DNA of 8,652 nucleotides from Clostridiales bacterium UBA6388 (GCA_002437575.1 DJQK01000021.1:286-8937); one strand, 5' to 3'. Numbered from the stretch's first letter, positions 1 to 8,298 are shown. Notes: generated from the sequence alone by a model not told the origin. A program made the numbers and translations.

Positions 1-1
1 C

Positions 2-37
2 ACGCTTATGGATAGGGATAGGCCGGATAAGAAATGA
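2..37 (+). CDS. Possible C-terminal end of an upstream gene (partial)
   Basis: One plus-strand frame is open from the window edge and ends at a TGA at 35-37, giving a charged tail TLMDRDRPDKK. It stops 12 nt before the start of the helix-turn-helix regulator, which would suit a tightly spaced operon. Another frame is also open across the edge, up to a stop at 57, so this choice rests only on spacing and on the polar look of the tail. No function can be assigned. Confidence 0.25.
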   Translation, partial: TLMDRDRPDKK

Positions 38-49
38 GGGGAGGATACC

Positions 50-898
50 ATGCGGGTAAAACTTGATACGTCGGAGCGAATTAAGGATCTGCGGGTAGAA
101 AAGCGTTTGACGCTGGAACAGCTTGCTGAACTGACAGGACTTTCCAGTTCTGCCATCGGCAAATATGAGAGCGGCGAATACAAGGACATCAGCGCATTTG
201 CTATCGCAAAGCTGGCAGACAAACTGGGCGTGTCCACAGACTACTTGCTCTGCCGAACAGAAAACAAAAATCACCCAAATACAGAGCTGGACGCTCTGCA
301 TTTGGGTGACAATGCAATCGAAGTGTTGAGAACGGGCAAGTTCAATCACCGGCTGCTGTCGGAGCTGATCTGCCATAAGGATTTCCAACGGTTTATGCTG
401 GACGCTGAGATTTACGTTGACCGGATCGCGGATATGCGGGTCAACGACATGAACGCCGTGTTGGAGGCAGTCCGACAGATGGCATTGATGAAGAACGGCG
501 GCGATGAAAACGACCTGCACCTGCGGACATTGGAAGTCGTGCAAATCAGGGAAGACGAGTATTTCGGAAGCCTGATTGCGGACGATCTGAAAGGTATCCT
601 CCGTGACATTCGGAATGAACATCGTCTCGACACTATGACTGCGGACGAAACATCCCTTGCAGCAACCGTACAGGAACAGCTACAAGAAGCGATGAACTTT
701 GAGGGCAGCTCTGAGGAAAAGAAAATCCGCGCATACCTTGCGACCATCGGCCTTGACTATGACGCCCTCACAAAAGGAGAATTTGTTTCGCTGATTGGGA
801 TTCTAAAAAAGTCCAAGTATATGAAAAATCCGATCAGTCAGCGCGGAAAGGCAAAAGCGCAGTTACCGCACGGAAAAGGTAAGAGAAAGCACAAATAA
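50..898 (+). CDS. XRE-family helix-turn-helix transcriptional regulator
   Basis: A 282-residue DNA-binding regulator. Residues 8-67 form a Cro/C1-type HTH domain: RIKDLRVEKRLTLEQLAELT, then GLSSSAIGKYESGEY as the recognition helix region, then KLADKLGVSTDYLL closing the fold. The remaining 215 residues are acidic, mostly helical and not recognised, ending in a very basic tail (residues 264-282, many Lys and Arg) that may add non-specific nucleic-acid contacts. The start is set by a strong ribosome site, AGGGGAGG at 37-44, 5 nt before the ATG. Regulators with this kind of N-terminus and a long unknown C-terminal part are common on integrative and conjugative elements of Clostridia, often near recombinases. 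That context is inference here because no recombinase is visible. Its target is unknown. Codon use looks less G+C-rich than in the genes to the right. The coding sequence between HTH and C-terminal part (residues 74-87) encodes a long hairpin, listed separately. Confidence 0.85.
   Translation: MRVKLDTSERIKDLRVEKRLTLEQLAELTGLSSSAIGKYESGEYKDISAFAIAKLADKLGVSTDYLLCRTENKNHPNTELDALHLGDNAIEVLRTGKFNHRLLSELICHKDFQRFMLDAEIYVDRIADMRVNDMNAVLEAVRQMALMKNGGDENDLHLRTLEVVQIREDEYFGSLIADDLKGILRDIRNEHRLDTMTADETSLAATVQEQLQEAMNFEGSSEEKKIRAYLATIGLDYDALTKGEFVSLIGILKKSKYMKNPISQRGKAKAQLPHGKGKRKHK
261..309 (-). terminator. Antisense intrinsic terminator inside the regulator gene
   Basis: Read on the minus strand, 309-300 pairs perfectly with 280-271 (10 bp, TCACCCAAAT/ATTTGGGTGA). 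After one A-C mismatch, 298-293 pairs with 287-282 (6 bp, CAGAGC/GCTCTG), closing a 5-nt loop. The hairpin is followed immediately by TTTTTGTTTT (270-261). This is the classic form of a rho-independent terminator. On the plus strand the hairpin lacks a following T-run. It could stop transcripts coming from the converging SLH gene. Whether it works in the cell is not shown. Confidence 0.6.
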
Positions 899-904
899 GC
901 AAAA

Positions 905-950
905 GCCGCTATATCCAGTGAAAAAACCTGAATATAGCGGCATTTTGTTG
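905..950. terminator. Hairpin terminator, probably bidirectional
   Basis: The arms 905-918 and 928-941 (GCCGCTATAT with ATATAGCGGC, plus a further CAG/CTG after one mismatch) give a stem of 13 pairs with a 9-nt loop rich in A. On the plus strand it begins 7 nt after the regulator stop and is followed by ATTTTGTTG. On the minus strand it is followed by TTTTGCTTATTT, so it can also end the SLH gene transcript. No other terminator is visible after the SLH gene. Confidence 0.75.
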
Positions 951-963
951 TCCAACCCTGCCT

Positions 964-1016
964 GACAGATGCTCATTTCGTAATTTCGGTCTAAACCTGT
1001 TTTACGAACGCCTGTC
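964..1016. repeat. Nested inverted repeat between converging genes
   Basis: TTCGTAA at 977-983 is repeated inverted as TTACGAA at 1002-1008. Outside it GACAG (964-968) is repeated inverted as CTGTC (1012-1016), with unequal spacers. It lies in the 94-nt stretch between the regulator terminator and the SLH gene stop, which holds nothing else I recognise. It could be a protein binding site, a junction relic of an element, or chance. Confidence 0.3.
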
Positions 1017-1042
1017 TATCCTGCGGGACGTTTTTTGGGGGT

Positions 1043-4000
1043 TTACTTTTCCAGCTTTGTCCAGTCGACGTTGTCGATCAGCTTGATCCACATTTCGTCG
1101 CCGGCGGTCTCATAGGCGCTTCTCTGGTAGGTGTGCGAGTTGGTCGCTTCCTGGATGGCGATGTAGTACCATTCGCCGGGCTCGTTGTCCGGGAAGGTCA
1201 GCATGACGCTGCGCGGAAGCAGTCTCGATTCCTTGGCCGGGACGCGGTCGAGCACGCGGTTGATCATCGTGACGGTCTCGGCTCTCGTGATCTTCTTGTC
1301 GGGGCCGAACGTGCCGTCGGGGTAGCCCTCGATCCAGCCGTTGCCGGCGGCGAGCTCGACGTAGGTCTTCGCCCAGTGGCCGGAAAGGTCGGTAAACGAC
1401 TTCGTTGCGCCGCCGAGTCTTGCGAAGTTGGCGATGATCTTGGCCATTTCGCCTCTGGTGATGGGCTGGTCGGGACGGAAGGTGCCGTCGGCGTAGCCCG
1501 TGACGATACCGGCGTTGGAGAGCGTGGAGATGGCGTTATTGAACCAGTCGGAACGCGAAACGTCGGTGTAGTCGTTGGTCTTGGTGAAGTAGTAGTCGCG
1601 GCTTTCCTCGGTCAGCAGACGGAAGAAGATCGTGCAGGCCTCGGCTCTGGTGATCTCGCCCTCGGGCCGGACCTTGCCGTCGGGATAGCCCATGATGTAG
1701 GCCACATGATCGTCGCGGTTGAGCTGCGGAGAGACCTTCGTGGGGGTCACGTCCTTGTCGTCGGTCGGCTTCTTAACATACTCGTTCACAAACGTTGCAG
1801 CAGAATCCATGGTGTACTTCGCATCCGGCTGTGCGAGTGCGACCACCCGAATCGTCGTATACTGCGGCTCACGGAGAGACAGTGCCGACGCGTCGCCGGA
1901 ATTCAGAACCAAGTAAGCCTTCACCCAGCTGCTCGCATAAGACATGTGCTCGGTGCTGCCTGCAACTTCATGGATCATGATGTACGGCAGTTCGTAGTTA
2001 TCGCCTTCCTGCTTATCGCCATGATACCAATCGTCATCCTTCGGGAGATTCTCGAAGTCCTCCTCGCTCAGGGTGAACTCGCCGATCTTGCATTCCGTAG
2101 CGGTCTCGCCCTTAAAGACCTTGCCGACCGGGATCTTGAGCGTCGTTACGACTTTGTTTCCAGCGGCGTTGGTGTAGGAAATTTCAAACTCGAAGGTCTC
2201 GCCATCGAAGTCGCTGCGATTATTGACGAGCTTCTTCACAACAGGAACGCTCACAATGTAAAGGTCCAGCTCGCCCGGAGTCACAATGATCTCATCTTCA
2301 TCTCTCGGACCGTCGCCTCCTTCTTCCGCAACGACGGTGTTCTTGATCTCGTTGCCGGAGTCGCCTTCTACGACCTTATAGGTTGCAGTAATGGTCACGG
2401 TCGCGTCGGCATCTAGATCATGAATCTTGAAGCTATAGACATTGCCGGAATCCGTGACATCATATTCGCAGCCGGTGAAGTCCAGCTTGCCGGAGCCTTC
2501 GAACGTGTCGGTTACAGTAATACCATGAAGATTCAGCGTGCCTGTGTTGCGAACCGTGATCGTGTAGGTCAGCGTATCGCCGACTTCAATGCCAGTCGTC
2601 TTATCAACGTCCTTATGAACGTTCAGCCCTGCGGTTGCCTTGTAGTACAGCTTAAAGACGTTGCCGCTTGCCGCGATGGAGTTGATCGTAACTACGTTTG
2701 CCGCGTTGTCTTTGTCAAAGACATAACCCTTGAAGGTCTTCATAGCGGAGATTGTCTTCGGCTGGCCGATCGTTGCAATATTCGCTGCTGCATCATCGAC
2801 TTCGTCCGGGGTTGTTCCGTAGGTGCCGTCAGCCTTCATCTTGTAGTATTCGATGGTGTAAGCTGCTTCCGCGGGCGCATCCGCGGTGAAAGTCCACGTG
2901 CCGGTAAAGGTCACGCCGCCAGCGGTCATTGTTGCACCGTCCTTATCCCAAGTCAGCGTCCAAGTGCCATGATTTGTGGCATCCGTGTAGGTGCTGCTGG
3001 TCGGGTTCTTTCTTGTGACCGTCGCGTTCACATAGTATGTTTCCGAATCGCTGACTGCGTAAGTACCCTCGGTCGTCTTGATCGCATCGGGCAGAGTCGG
3101 GCTCCCTTCAGCCGCAACATAGGTGTATGTGACGCCATACTTGGCTGCTTCGGTGAAAGTCCACGTGCCGGTCAGCTTGACATCGCCGGTGATCGAAATC
3201 GTCTCACCGACAGCGGTCTCGCCTTTTTTCCAGCCGCTGAATGTCCACTTGCCATCCTGACCGCCCTTTTGGCCGTCGACAGAAGAAGTGACTCCAATAA
3301 CCTGAGCCGTCTGGCCTTCAATGTAGCCCTTTCTATCCACCGGCTCGTTAACGCCAGTCGGCGCGTTGCCTGTGAACTCATACGTCACCTTATAGCCTGT
3401 GACAGGCGCTTCGGGAGAGTCGGTCAGCTCGAGCTTCTGGCTGCCATTGTTGCCGTAGCTCAGGCCTGCCTCGCTTCCTTCGGCAATGCTGTTGGTGTCA
3501 TAGTAGTGTTCGCCCTGCTGCCAGCCGGTGTAGGTCGTGTCGGGCTTGATGGGGATGGTCACGACCAGCTTATAGCCGGAGTACGTAGTCTTGTCGCCTT
3601 CTGTCTTGGTCGTAACGGCATTTGCGCCATAGTCAAAGCCGGTGACTTCGAGCTTCTTGCCGTTCATTTCGACCTGCACCTTGCCTTCGCCCTCGCCAAT
3701 GGGAAGGTTCTCGGCAGTGCCCCAAGTGTAGGCGCCGTTTTCCATGCCGGTGACCGGATACTTCGCCACGGTGATGCCGCTGTACTCTGCATTTTCGGGC
3801 GCATTAAAGTCGAACGCGCCGCTCAGCGTGTCGCTCAGGACGGAAGCCGCGTCGACCTTCGCCGTGAGGGAGCTGACCTGCTGGCTGATCGCCTGGAAAA
3901 CAGCGTTCAGTTCGCTTGCGTTCGATGCAGCAAGATAGTAGTTGCTGTTCTCCGCGCCTGTGCCGAAGTTCCAGTTCCAAGATTCTTCCCAACCGCTCTC

Positions 4001-5188
4001 ACTCTTTGTATACGCCGCGCTCGGATAGTTGGAGGACACCGCGTGCATGTACTTGTTGGTCTTGTCGGCAGTGCTCACATCCGTATCAGGATTCGCCCCC
4101 TTGAACACGCCAACGGTGAAAACGCTCGTGCCGCCGTCTTTCAGCGCCTTTGCCGCGCTGATCGCATTGCTGGCAACCTTGTCATCAAAACTATTCTCAT
4201 GGTTCGGTTCGCCATCGGTGAACAGAATGACAACAGACTTTGACAGCTTTGTCGAAGGATCGTCCGTCTTGCGTTTGTCCAAGACACTGGCCGCCAACTG
4301 CATACCATAGTCAGCCGAAGTCGCGCCAGCGGCGGTCAATTCATTTACAGCGTTTTTCAGGTCCTCGCTTCCGGTGTTTACATCCGTCAGGCCTTTGACG
4401 ATCTGGGAGTAGTTGTATCCGTCCGTATCCTTGTCGTCGCCGATCGCCTCGTTGAGGTCACTGGCAAACTTCACGATGCTGATCTTATTGGCGATCGTTT
4501 TGCCCTTGCTGTCTTTCTGTGCAGCCACGCTGTCAATGAAATCACCGACAGCCGTTTTCAGCGCATCGATCCGGTGCTGGTGCTTGATCTGTTCCGCCTT
4601 AACCTGTTTGTATAGAATCGTATTGTCATTCACGCGCGAATGGCTTATAAACCCATTCTCATACCATCCCGGCTGGTGTGTCCAGAGCATATGTTGACCA
4701 TTACACCATTCCACTTCGGAATAGCTGCCATCTGTATTTGCTTTATATAACGGAGCGTCTTTCTCCGTCAAATTCTTTGCAAAACCCTTCTTTTCGTAGG
4801 TATATTGAGGCCGGTCGTTGCAATAGTCGCTATTGTTGCTCCAGTACCATCCATAGTCGGAATAATAGTCGTATGTAGCGTCGCAGTTGATACAGTCTCT
4901 CATCGAGCCGGAGACGTCGAGCACGAGGACGATGTCCAGCGGGTCATACGTGGTCTCGGTGCTCACTGTATTCGTCGCAAATGCCTCGAGCGTGAGCGTT
5001 TTTTCATCCTCTGAGATCGACTTATTCACGTGAACCGATCCGTCCGTGGACGCAGCAGAAACGGTCTTCGTCGGTTCCGCCGCCGCTGCGTAAGTAGTCA
5101 GAGGGTTATCATCTGCCAGCGCATGCGCTGGCAGAACGCTTATGATCATAAGCGTCGCGAGCACGAGGCTTAAAATCCGTTTTTTCAT
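1043..5188 (-). CDS. Secreted vWA-domain surface protein with pilin-like stalk and three SLH repeats
   Basis: A 1381-residue surface protein, probably an adhesin anchored to wall polysaccharide. Residues 1-26 are a signal peptide (KKR, hydrophobic core, AHALA). A von Willebrand A domain spans about 84-440, with a complete metal site: DVSGS (D91, S93, S95), T290 in GATSADYGM and D325 in FTDGEPN. About 105 residues are inserted between DVSGSM and RIDALKTAV (roughly 97-205), rich in Tyr/Trp and holding C99, C102, C123 and C162. The stalk follows: two SHIRT-like repeats ending in TGTWTF (about 599-678 and 684-768), a MucBP-like repeat (776-850), a DUF11-like domain (854-970), and a pilin-type isopeptide domain (975-1140) with K985 or K986, E1074 in YIMIHE and N1135 in FVNEY as likely cross-link residues. 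SLH repeats lie at about 1153-1197, 1205-1257 and 1264-1317, with ITRAEA, ITRGEM and ITRAET; a 64-residue tail follows. No LPXTG signal is present. The start is supported by GGAAAGGAAAG 8-18 nt upstream. Family-level assignment is firm, the adhesin role is inferred. Confidence 0.9.
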   Translation of the reverse strand: MKKRILSLVLATLMIISVLPAHALADDNPLTTYAAAAEPTKTVSAASTDGSVHVNKSISEDEKTLTLEAFATNTVSTETTYDPLDIVLVLDVSGSMRDCINCDATYDYYSDYGWYWSNNSDYCNDRPQYTYEKKGFAKNLTEKDAPLYKANTDGSYSEVEWCNGQHMLWTHQPGWYENGFISHSRVNDNTILYKQVKAEQIKHQHRIDALKTAVGDFIDSVAAQKDSKGKTIANKISIVKFASDLNEAIGDDKDTDGYNYSQIVKGLTDVNTGSEDLKNAVNELTAAGATSADYGMQLAASVLDKRKTDDPSTKLSKSVVILFTDGEPNHENSFDDKVASNAISAAKALKDGGTSVFTVGVFKGANPDTDVSTADKTNKYMHAVSSNYPSAAYTKSESGWEESWNWNFGTGAENSNYYLAASNASELNAVFQAISQQVSSLTAKVDAASVLSDTLSGAFDFNAPENAEYSGITVAKYPVTGMENGAYTWGTAENLPIGEGEGKVQVEMNGKKLEVTGFDYGANAVTTKTEGDKTTYSGYKLVVTIPIKPDTTYTGWQQGEHYYDTNSIAEGSEAGLSYGNNGSQKLELTDSPEAPVTGYKVTYEFTGNAPTGVNEPVDRKGYIEGQTAQVIGVTSSVDGQKGGQDGKWTFSGWKKGETAVGETISITGDVKLTGTWTFTEAAKYGVTYTYVAAEGSPTLPDAIKTTEGTYAVSDSETYYVNATVTRKNPTSSTYTDATNHGTWTLTWDKDGATMTAGGVTFTGTWTFTADAPAEAAYTIEYYKMKADGTYGTTPDEVDDAAANIATIGQPKTISAMKTFKGYVFDKDNAANVVTINSIAASGNVFKLYYKATAGLNVHKDVDKTTGIEVGDTLTYTITVRNTGTLNLHGITVTDTFEGSGKLDFTGCEYDVTDSGNVYSFKIHDLDADATVTITATYKVVEGDSGNEIKNTVVAEEGGDGPRDEDEIIVTPGELDLYIVSVPVVKKLVNNRSDFDGETFEFEISYTNAAGNKVVTTLKIPVGKVFKGETATECKIGEFTLSEEDFENLPKDDDWYHGDKQEGDNYELPYIMIHEVAGSTEHMSYASSWVKAYLVLNSGDASALSLREPQYTTIRVVALAQPDAKYTMDSAATFVNEYVKKPTDDKDVTPTKVSPQLNRDDHVAYIMGYPDGKVRPEGEITRAEACTIFFRLLTEESRDYYFTKTNDYTDVSRSDWFNNAISTLSNAGIVTGYADGTFRPDQPITRGEMAKIIANFARLGGATKSFTDLSGHWAKTYVELAAGNGWIEGYPDGTFGPDKKITRAETVTMINRVLDRVPAKESRLLPRSVMLTFPDNEPGEWYYIAIQEATNSHTYQRSAYETAGDEMWIKLIDNVDWTKLEK
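2884..3172. repeat. Direct repeat pair marking SHIRT-like domain ends
   Basis: The 22 bases at 2884-2905 recur exactly at 3151-3172, 267 bases apart and in frame. Both encode the GTWTFT end of a SHIRT-like repeat. Exact nucleotide identity between otherwise diverged domain copies suggests recent duplication or gene conversion, and gives a site for recombination that would delete or add one stalk domain. Confidence 0.7.
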
Positions 5189-5250
5189 TTTCTACTTTCC
5201 TTTCCTGATATCCATAGTTTTTCCGTCCTGTTCGGATCTGTGCTGATCTT

Positions 5251-5278
5251 AGTATAGCAGAGTTTCTGGAAAATGCAA
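5251..5278 (-). promoter_or_regulatory. Promoter of the SLH/vWA protein gene
   Basis: On the minus strand, a -35-like TTGCAT (5278-5273) is followed after 16 nt by TATACT (5256-5251) preceded by TGC, an extended -10. Transcription would start near 5244 and give an untranslated leader of about 55 nt. It lies just beyond the thrS terminator, so the SLH gene should be expressed independently of thrS. Confidence 0.65.
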
Positions 5279-5299
5279 GGTCTAAACTTATGTTGTGTC

Positions 5300-5336
5300 A
5301 AAAAACCGGCCTCCCGGAATCATCCGAAAGGCCGGT
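5300..5336 (-). terminator. Intrinsic terminator of thrS
   Basis: On the minus strand, ACCGGCCT (5336-5329) pairs with AGGCCGGT (5312-5305). The stem continues inward with 5328-5324 against 5317-5313 (five more pairs, two of them G-U) around a 6-nt loop, and a run of six T follows (5305-5300). It begins 8 nt after the thrS stop codon. This is a strong rho-independent terminator. Confidence 0.9.
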
Positions 5337-5344
5337 GCGGTATC

Positions 5345-7123
<1,779 letters not shown>

Positions 7124-7153
7124 GATGGTTACTCCTTCCGATTGTTTCGGGGT

Positions 7154-7400
7154 AAAGAAAAACGCTCCACCCCCGATCTTGTTCAGGGGTGAAGCGGCAA
7201 ACGCTCCACGGTTCCACCCTGCTTACGGACTTCGTGTCCGTCGCTCGTGATCTCTGTAACGGGAGAACCCGGCGGCGCATTTCCGCGCCGCGGCTCAGAA
7301 GCGGTATCCGGGCGGGCCATGCCGAAGCTCTTGCACCATGTGAGCCTCTCTCTGCTGCATTGCCGCTGCCGGGACGTGTCTTCGTCGCTGCCTTTTGATG
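7154..7400 (-). promoter_or_regulatory. Thr-specific T-box leader of thrS
   Basis: The minus-strand leader carries the T-box sequence AGGGTGGAACCGTGG (7220-7206). Stem I begins with GGCAGCGACGAAGA (about 7393-7380), a GA-rich kink-turn-like segment, and closes with CTTCTGAGCC near 7300-7291. Its 3' side has GGATACCG, giving ACC (7305-7303) as specifier codon, a threonine codon read by the GGU anticodon. An AGAGAG stretch and an AAGAGC stretch fit the distal part of stem I. A further hairpin is 7291-7285 with 7278-7272 (7 bp). Stem III is ACGGAC/GTCCGT (7241-7236 with 7230-7225). Uncharged tRNA-Thr would pair with ACC and with the TGGAACC bulge and let transcription continue. The T-box assignment is very firm; the exact stem I borders are approximate. 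Confidence 0.95.
7158..7220 (-). terminator. T-box terminator/antiterminator switch
   Basis: Terminator form: CGCTTCACCCC (7196-7186) pairs with GGGGTGGAGCG (7173-7163) over 11 bp including one G-U, followed by TTTTT (7162-7158). Antiterminator form: GTGGAGCG directly after the TGGAACC bulge pairs with CGCTTCAC (7196-7189), and AGGG (7220-7217) pairs with the following CCCCT (7189-7185). The two forms share the same strand, so only one can exist at a time. This is the standard transcriptional T-box mechanism. Confidence 0.93.
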
Positions 7401-7406
7401 GACTTT

Positions 7407-7435
7407 ACAATAGCACGTTTCCCGGGTTCTGTCAA
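7407..7435 (-). promoter_or_regulatory. Promoter of the T-box/thrS transcript
   Basis: On the minus strand, a perfect -35 TTGACA (7435-7430), a 17-nt spacer and TATTGT (7412-7407) preceded by TGC (extended -10). The start would be near 7400, just ahead of stem I of the T-box. It diverges from the promoter of the 3D-domain gene about 85 bases away. Confidence 0.85.
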
Positions 7436-7520
7436 TGCCATTCCGTAAATAAAAATGGACAGGATTTTCCCGCAGAGCCGGTCGTTTTCCGGCGGCGCGG
7501 CGGGATTCCGCCTGTTTTTC

Positions 7521-7548
7521 TTGACGTTTTCAAAAAATGCGCTATAAT
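7521..7548 (+). promoter_or_regulatory. Promoter of the 3D-domain protein gene
   Basis: TTGACG (7521-7526), a 16-nt spacer and a perfect TATAAT (7543-7548), with start expected near 7555. This gives a leader of about 83 nt before the ATG at 7638. The -10 box lies in the middle of a perfect palindrome, listed separately. I see nothing recognisable between this promoter and the divergent thrS promoter (7436-7520). Confidence 0.88.
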
Positions 7549-7554
7549 AGCGCA
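7538..7554. promoter_or_regulatory. 17-bp perfect palindrome over the -10 box (candidate operator)
   Basis: TGCGCTAT at 7538-7545 and ATAGCGCA at 7547-7554 are exact inverted copies around one central A. The palindrome fully covers the TATAAT box, so a dimeric repressor bound here would block RNA polymerase. The regulator is unknown, and part of the symmetry comes from the self-complementary nature of TATA. Confidence 0.5.
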
Positions 7555-7582
7555 CATAACATTCTGTAACCGGGATGTTATG
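7555..7582 (+). promoter_or_regulatory. Hairpin at the predicted 5' end of the 3D-gene transcript
   Basis: CATAACAT (7555-7562) pairs with ATGTTATG (7575-7582), 8 bp around a 12-nt loop. It starts at or next to the expected transcription start, so the mRNA would begin with a stem, a form known to protect messages from 5'-end decay. As DNA it could instead be a second operator. Further down, CAGAGA (7593-7598) can pair with TCTCTG (7630-7635), holding the ribosome site in its loop. Confidence 0.45.
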
Positions 7583-7637
7583 AATTTGTAAACAGAGACG
7601 CTGTGCGCGCGCAAGACCCGAAAGGAGGCTCTCTGAG

Positions 7638-8267
7638 ATGAAGCTGAAATTACAGGCCCGCCGCCTCTGCCTGGCGCTGGCCGCGGCGGCGGTGCTGGCG
7701 GGCGGGTGGCTCGCCACCCAGGCCGCGCCGAAGCCGCAGGCCGCGGACACCCCGGCCGTGCAGACCGCGGCATCGGCCGCCGCGCCGGTCCGGACGATCG
7801 GCTATACCCTCGTCCCCCTGCCGCAGACGGACGAAAAAGAAGCCGAAGCCCCGGCCGACGATCCCGCCCCGGAGGAAGCGCCGGAAGAAGCGCCTGCGCC
7901 GGAAGAAGCCGCGGCCCCGGAGGATGCTGCGGCCGCGGATCCCAACGCCGTCCCGGACGATCTGGAGCTGCTCGACACATTCCTCGCCACGGCCTATTGC
8001 CAGACCGGCACCACGTCGACCGGCACCTACACGACCGTTGGCCGCACGCTGGCCGTCAACCCCGGCGTCATCCCCTATGGCACGCATGTGTGGCTGTATC
8101 TGGAGGACGGGACGCTCGTCGGCGACTATTACGCCGAGGACACCGGCGGCAACATGCTCGAGCACCCGTACGTCATCGACATCTACATGGGCACAGATTA
8201 CGACACCTGCATCGAGTGGGGCGTGAAGCGCGTGCGCGTGTATGTGGAGAAGGACGCAGGATCCTGA
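7638..8267 (+). CDS. Secreted 3D-domain protein, probable peptidoglycan-active enzyme
   Basis: A 209-residue exported protein. Residues 1-30 form a signal peptide: a basic start (KLKLQARR), an Ala/Leu-rich core, and a likely cut near TQAA. Residues 31-108 are a flexible, acidic linker rich in Pro, Ala and Glu, suited to crossing the wall. Residues 110-205 are a 3D domain: FLATAYCQTG, RTLAVNPGVIPYGTHVWL, YAEDTGGNM (D168), IDIYMG (D181) and WGVKRVRVYV, with D187 or D189 in the place of the last conserved Asp. The 3D domain is the double-psi barrel shared by MltA-type lytic transglycosylases, Sps/YuiC and the ends of YocH/RpfB-like proteins; here it is the only domain, so cutting of glycan strands is the best guess but not proven. 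AGGAGG (7623-7628), 9 nt before the ATG, fixes the start. C11 is inside the signal core and does not form a lipobox. Confidence 0.9.
   Translation: MKLKLQARRLCLALAAAAVLAGGWLATQAAPKPQAADTPAVQTAASAAAPVRTIGYTLVPLPQTDEKEAEAPADDPAPEEAPEEAPAPEEAAAPEDAAAADPNAVPDDLELLDTFLATAYCQTGTTSTGTYTTVGRTLAVNPGVIPYGTHVWLYLEDGTLVGDYYAEDTGGNMLEHPYVIDIYMGTDYDTCIEWGVKRVRVYVEKDAGS
7866..7924 (+). repeat. Short tandem-like repeats coding the Pro-Ala-Glu linker
   Basis: GCGCCGGAAGAAGC occurs at 7878-7891 and 7896-7909, and GCCCCGGAGGA at 7866-7876 and 7914-7924. They encode the EEAPEEAPAPEEAAAPE linker between the signal peptide and the 3D domain. In-frame slippage here would change linker length without harming the domain. 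Confidence 0.6.
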
Positions 8268-8296
8268 TTGAAAATCCGCCTTTCGTCTGGTATCAT
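8268..8296 (+). promoter_or_regulatory. Promoter of the yjdF leader
   Basis: TTGAAA (8268-8273) begins on the base after the 3D-gene stop codon. After 17 nt comes TATCAT (8291-8296) preceded by TGG, an extended -10. Transcription should start near 8303, right at the 5' strand of the helix that closes the leader. No terminator separates it from the 3D gene, so read-through from upstream is possible too. Confidence 0.75.
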
Positions 8297-8298
8297 AA

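Noticed and set aside
1133..4243. Two very long plus-strand open frames (427 and 607 codons) opposite the SLH gene, in the same frame and broken by only one stop
   Set aside because: They are aligned codon-on-codon with the real gene, so stops would appear only where it uses TTA, CTA or TCA. These codons are rare in it; the single break is one CTA leucine codon. The translations have no domain character.
5296..5301. Perfect TTGACA on the minus strand upstream of the SLH gene
   Set aside because: It overlaps the T-run of the thrS terminator, and at 17 nt there is only a poor TTGCAT as -10. The TTGCAT/extended TATACT pair further down is the better promoter.
7295..7980. Minus-strand frames of 151 and 182 codons across the thrS leader and the 3D gene
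   Set aside because: They run through the thrS promoter and T-box or opposite the 3D gene, have low-complexity Arg/Pro/Ala content and no supporting ribosome site.
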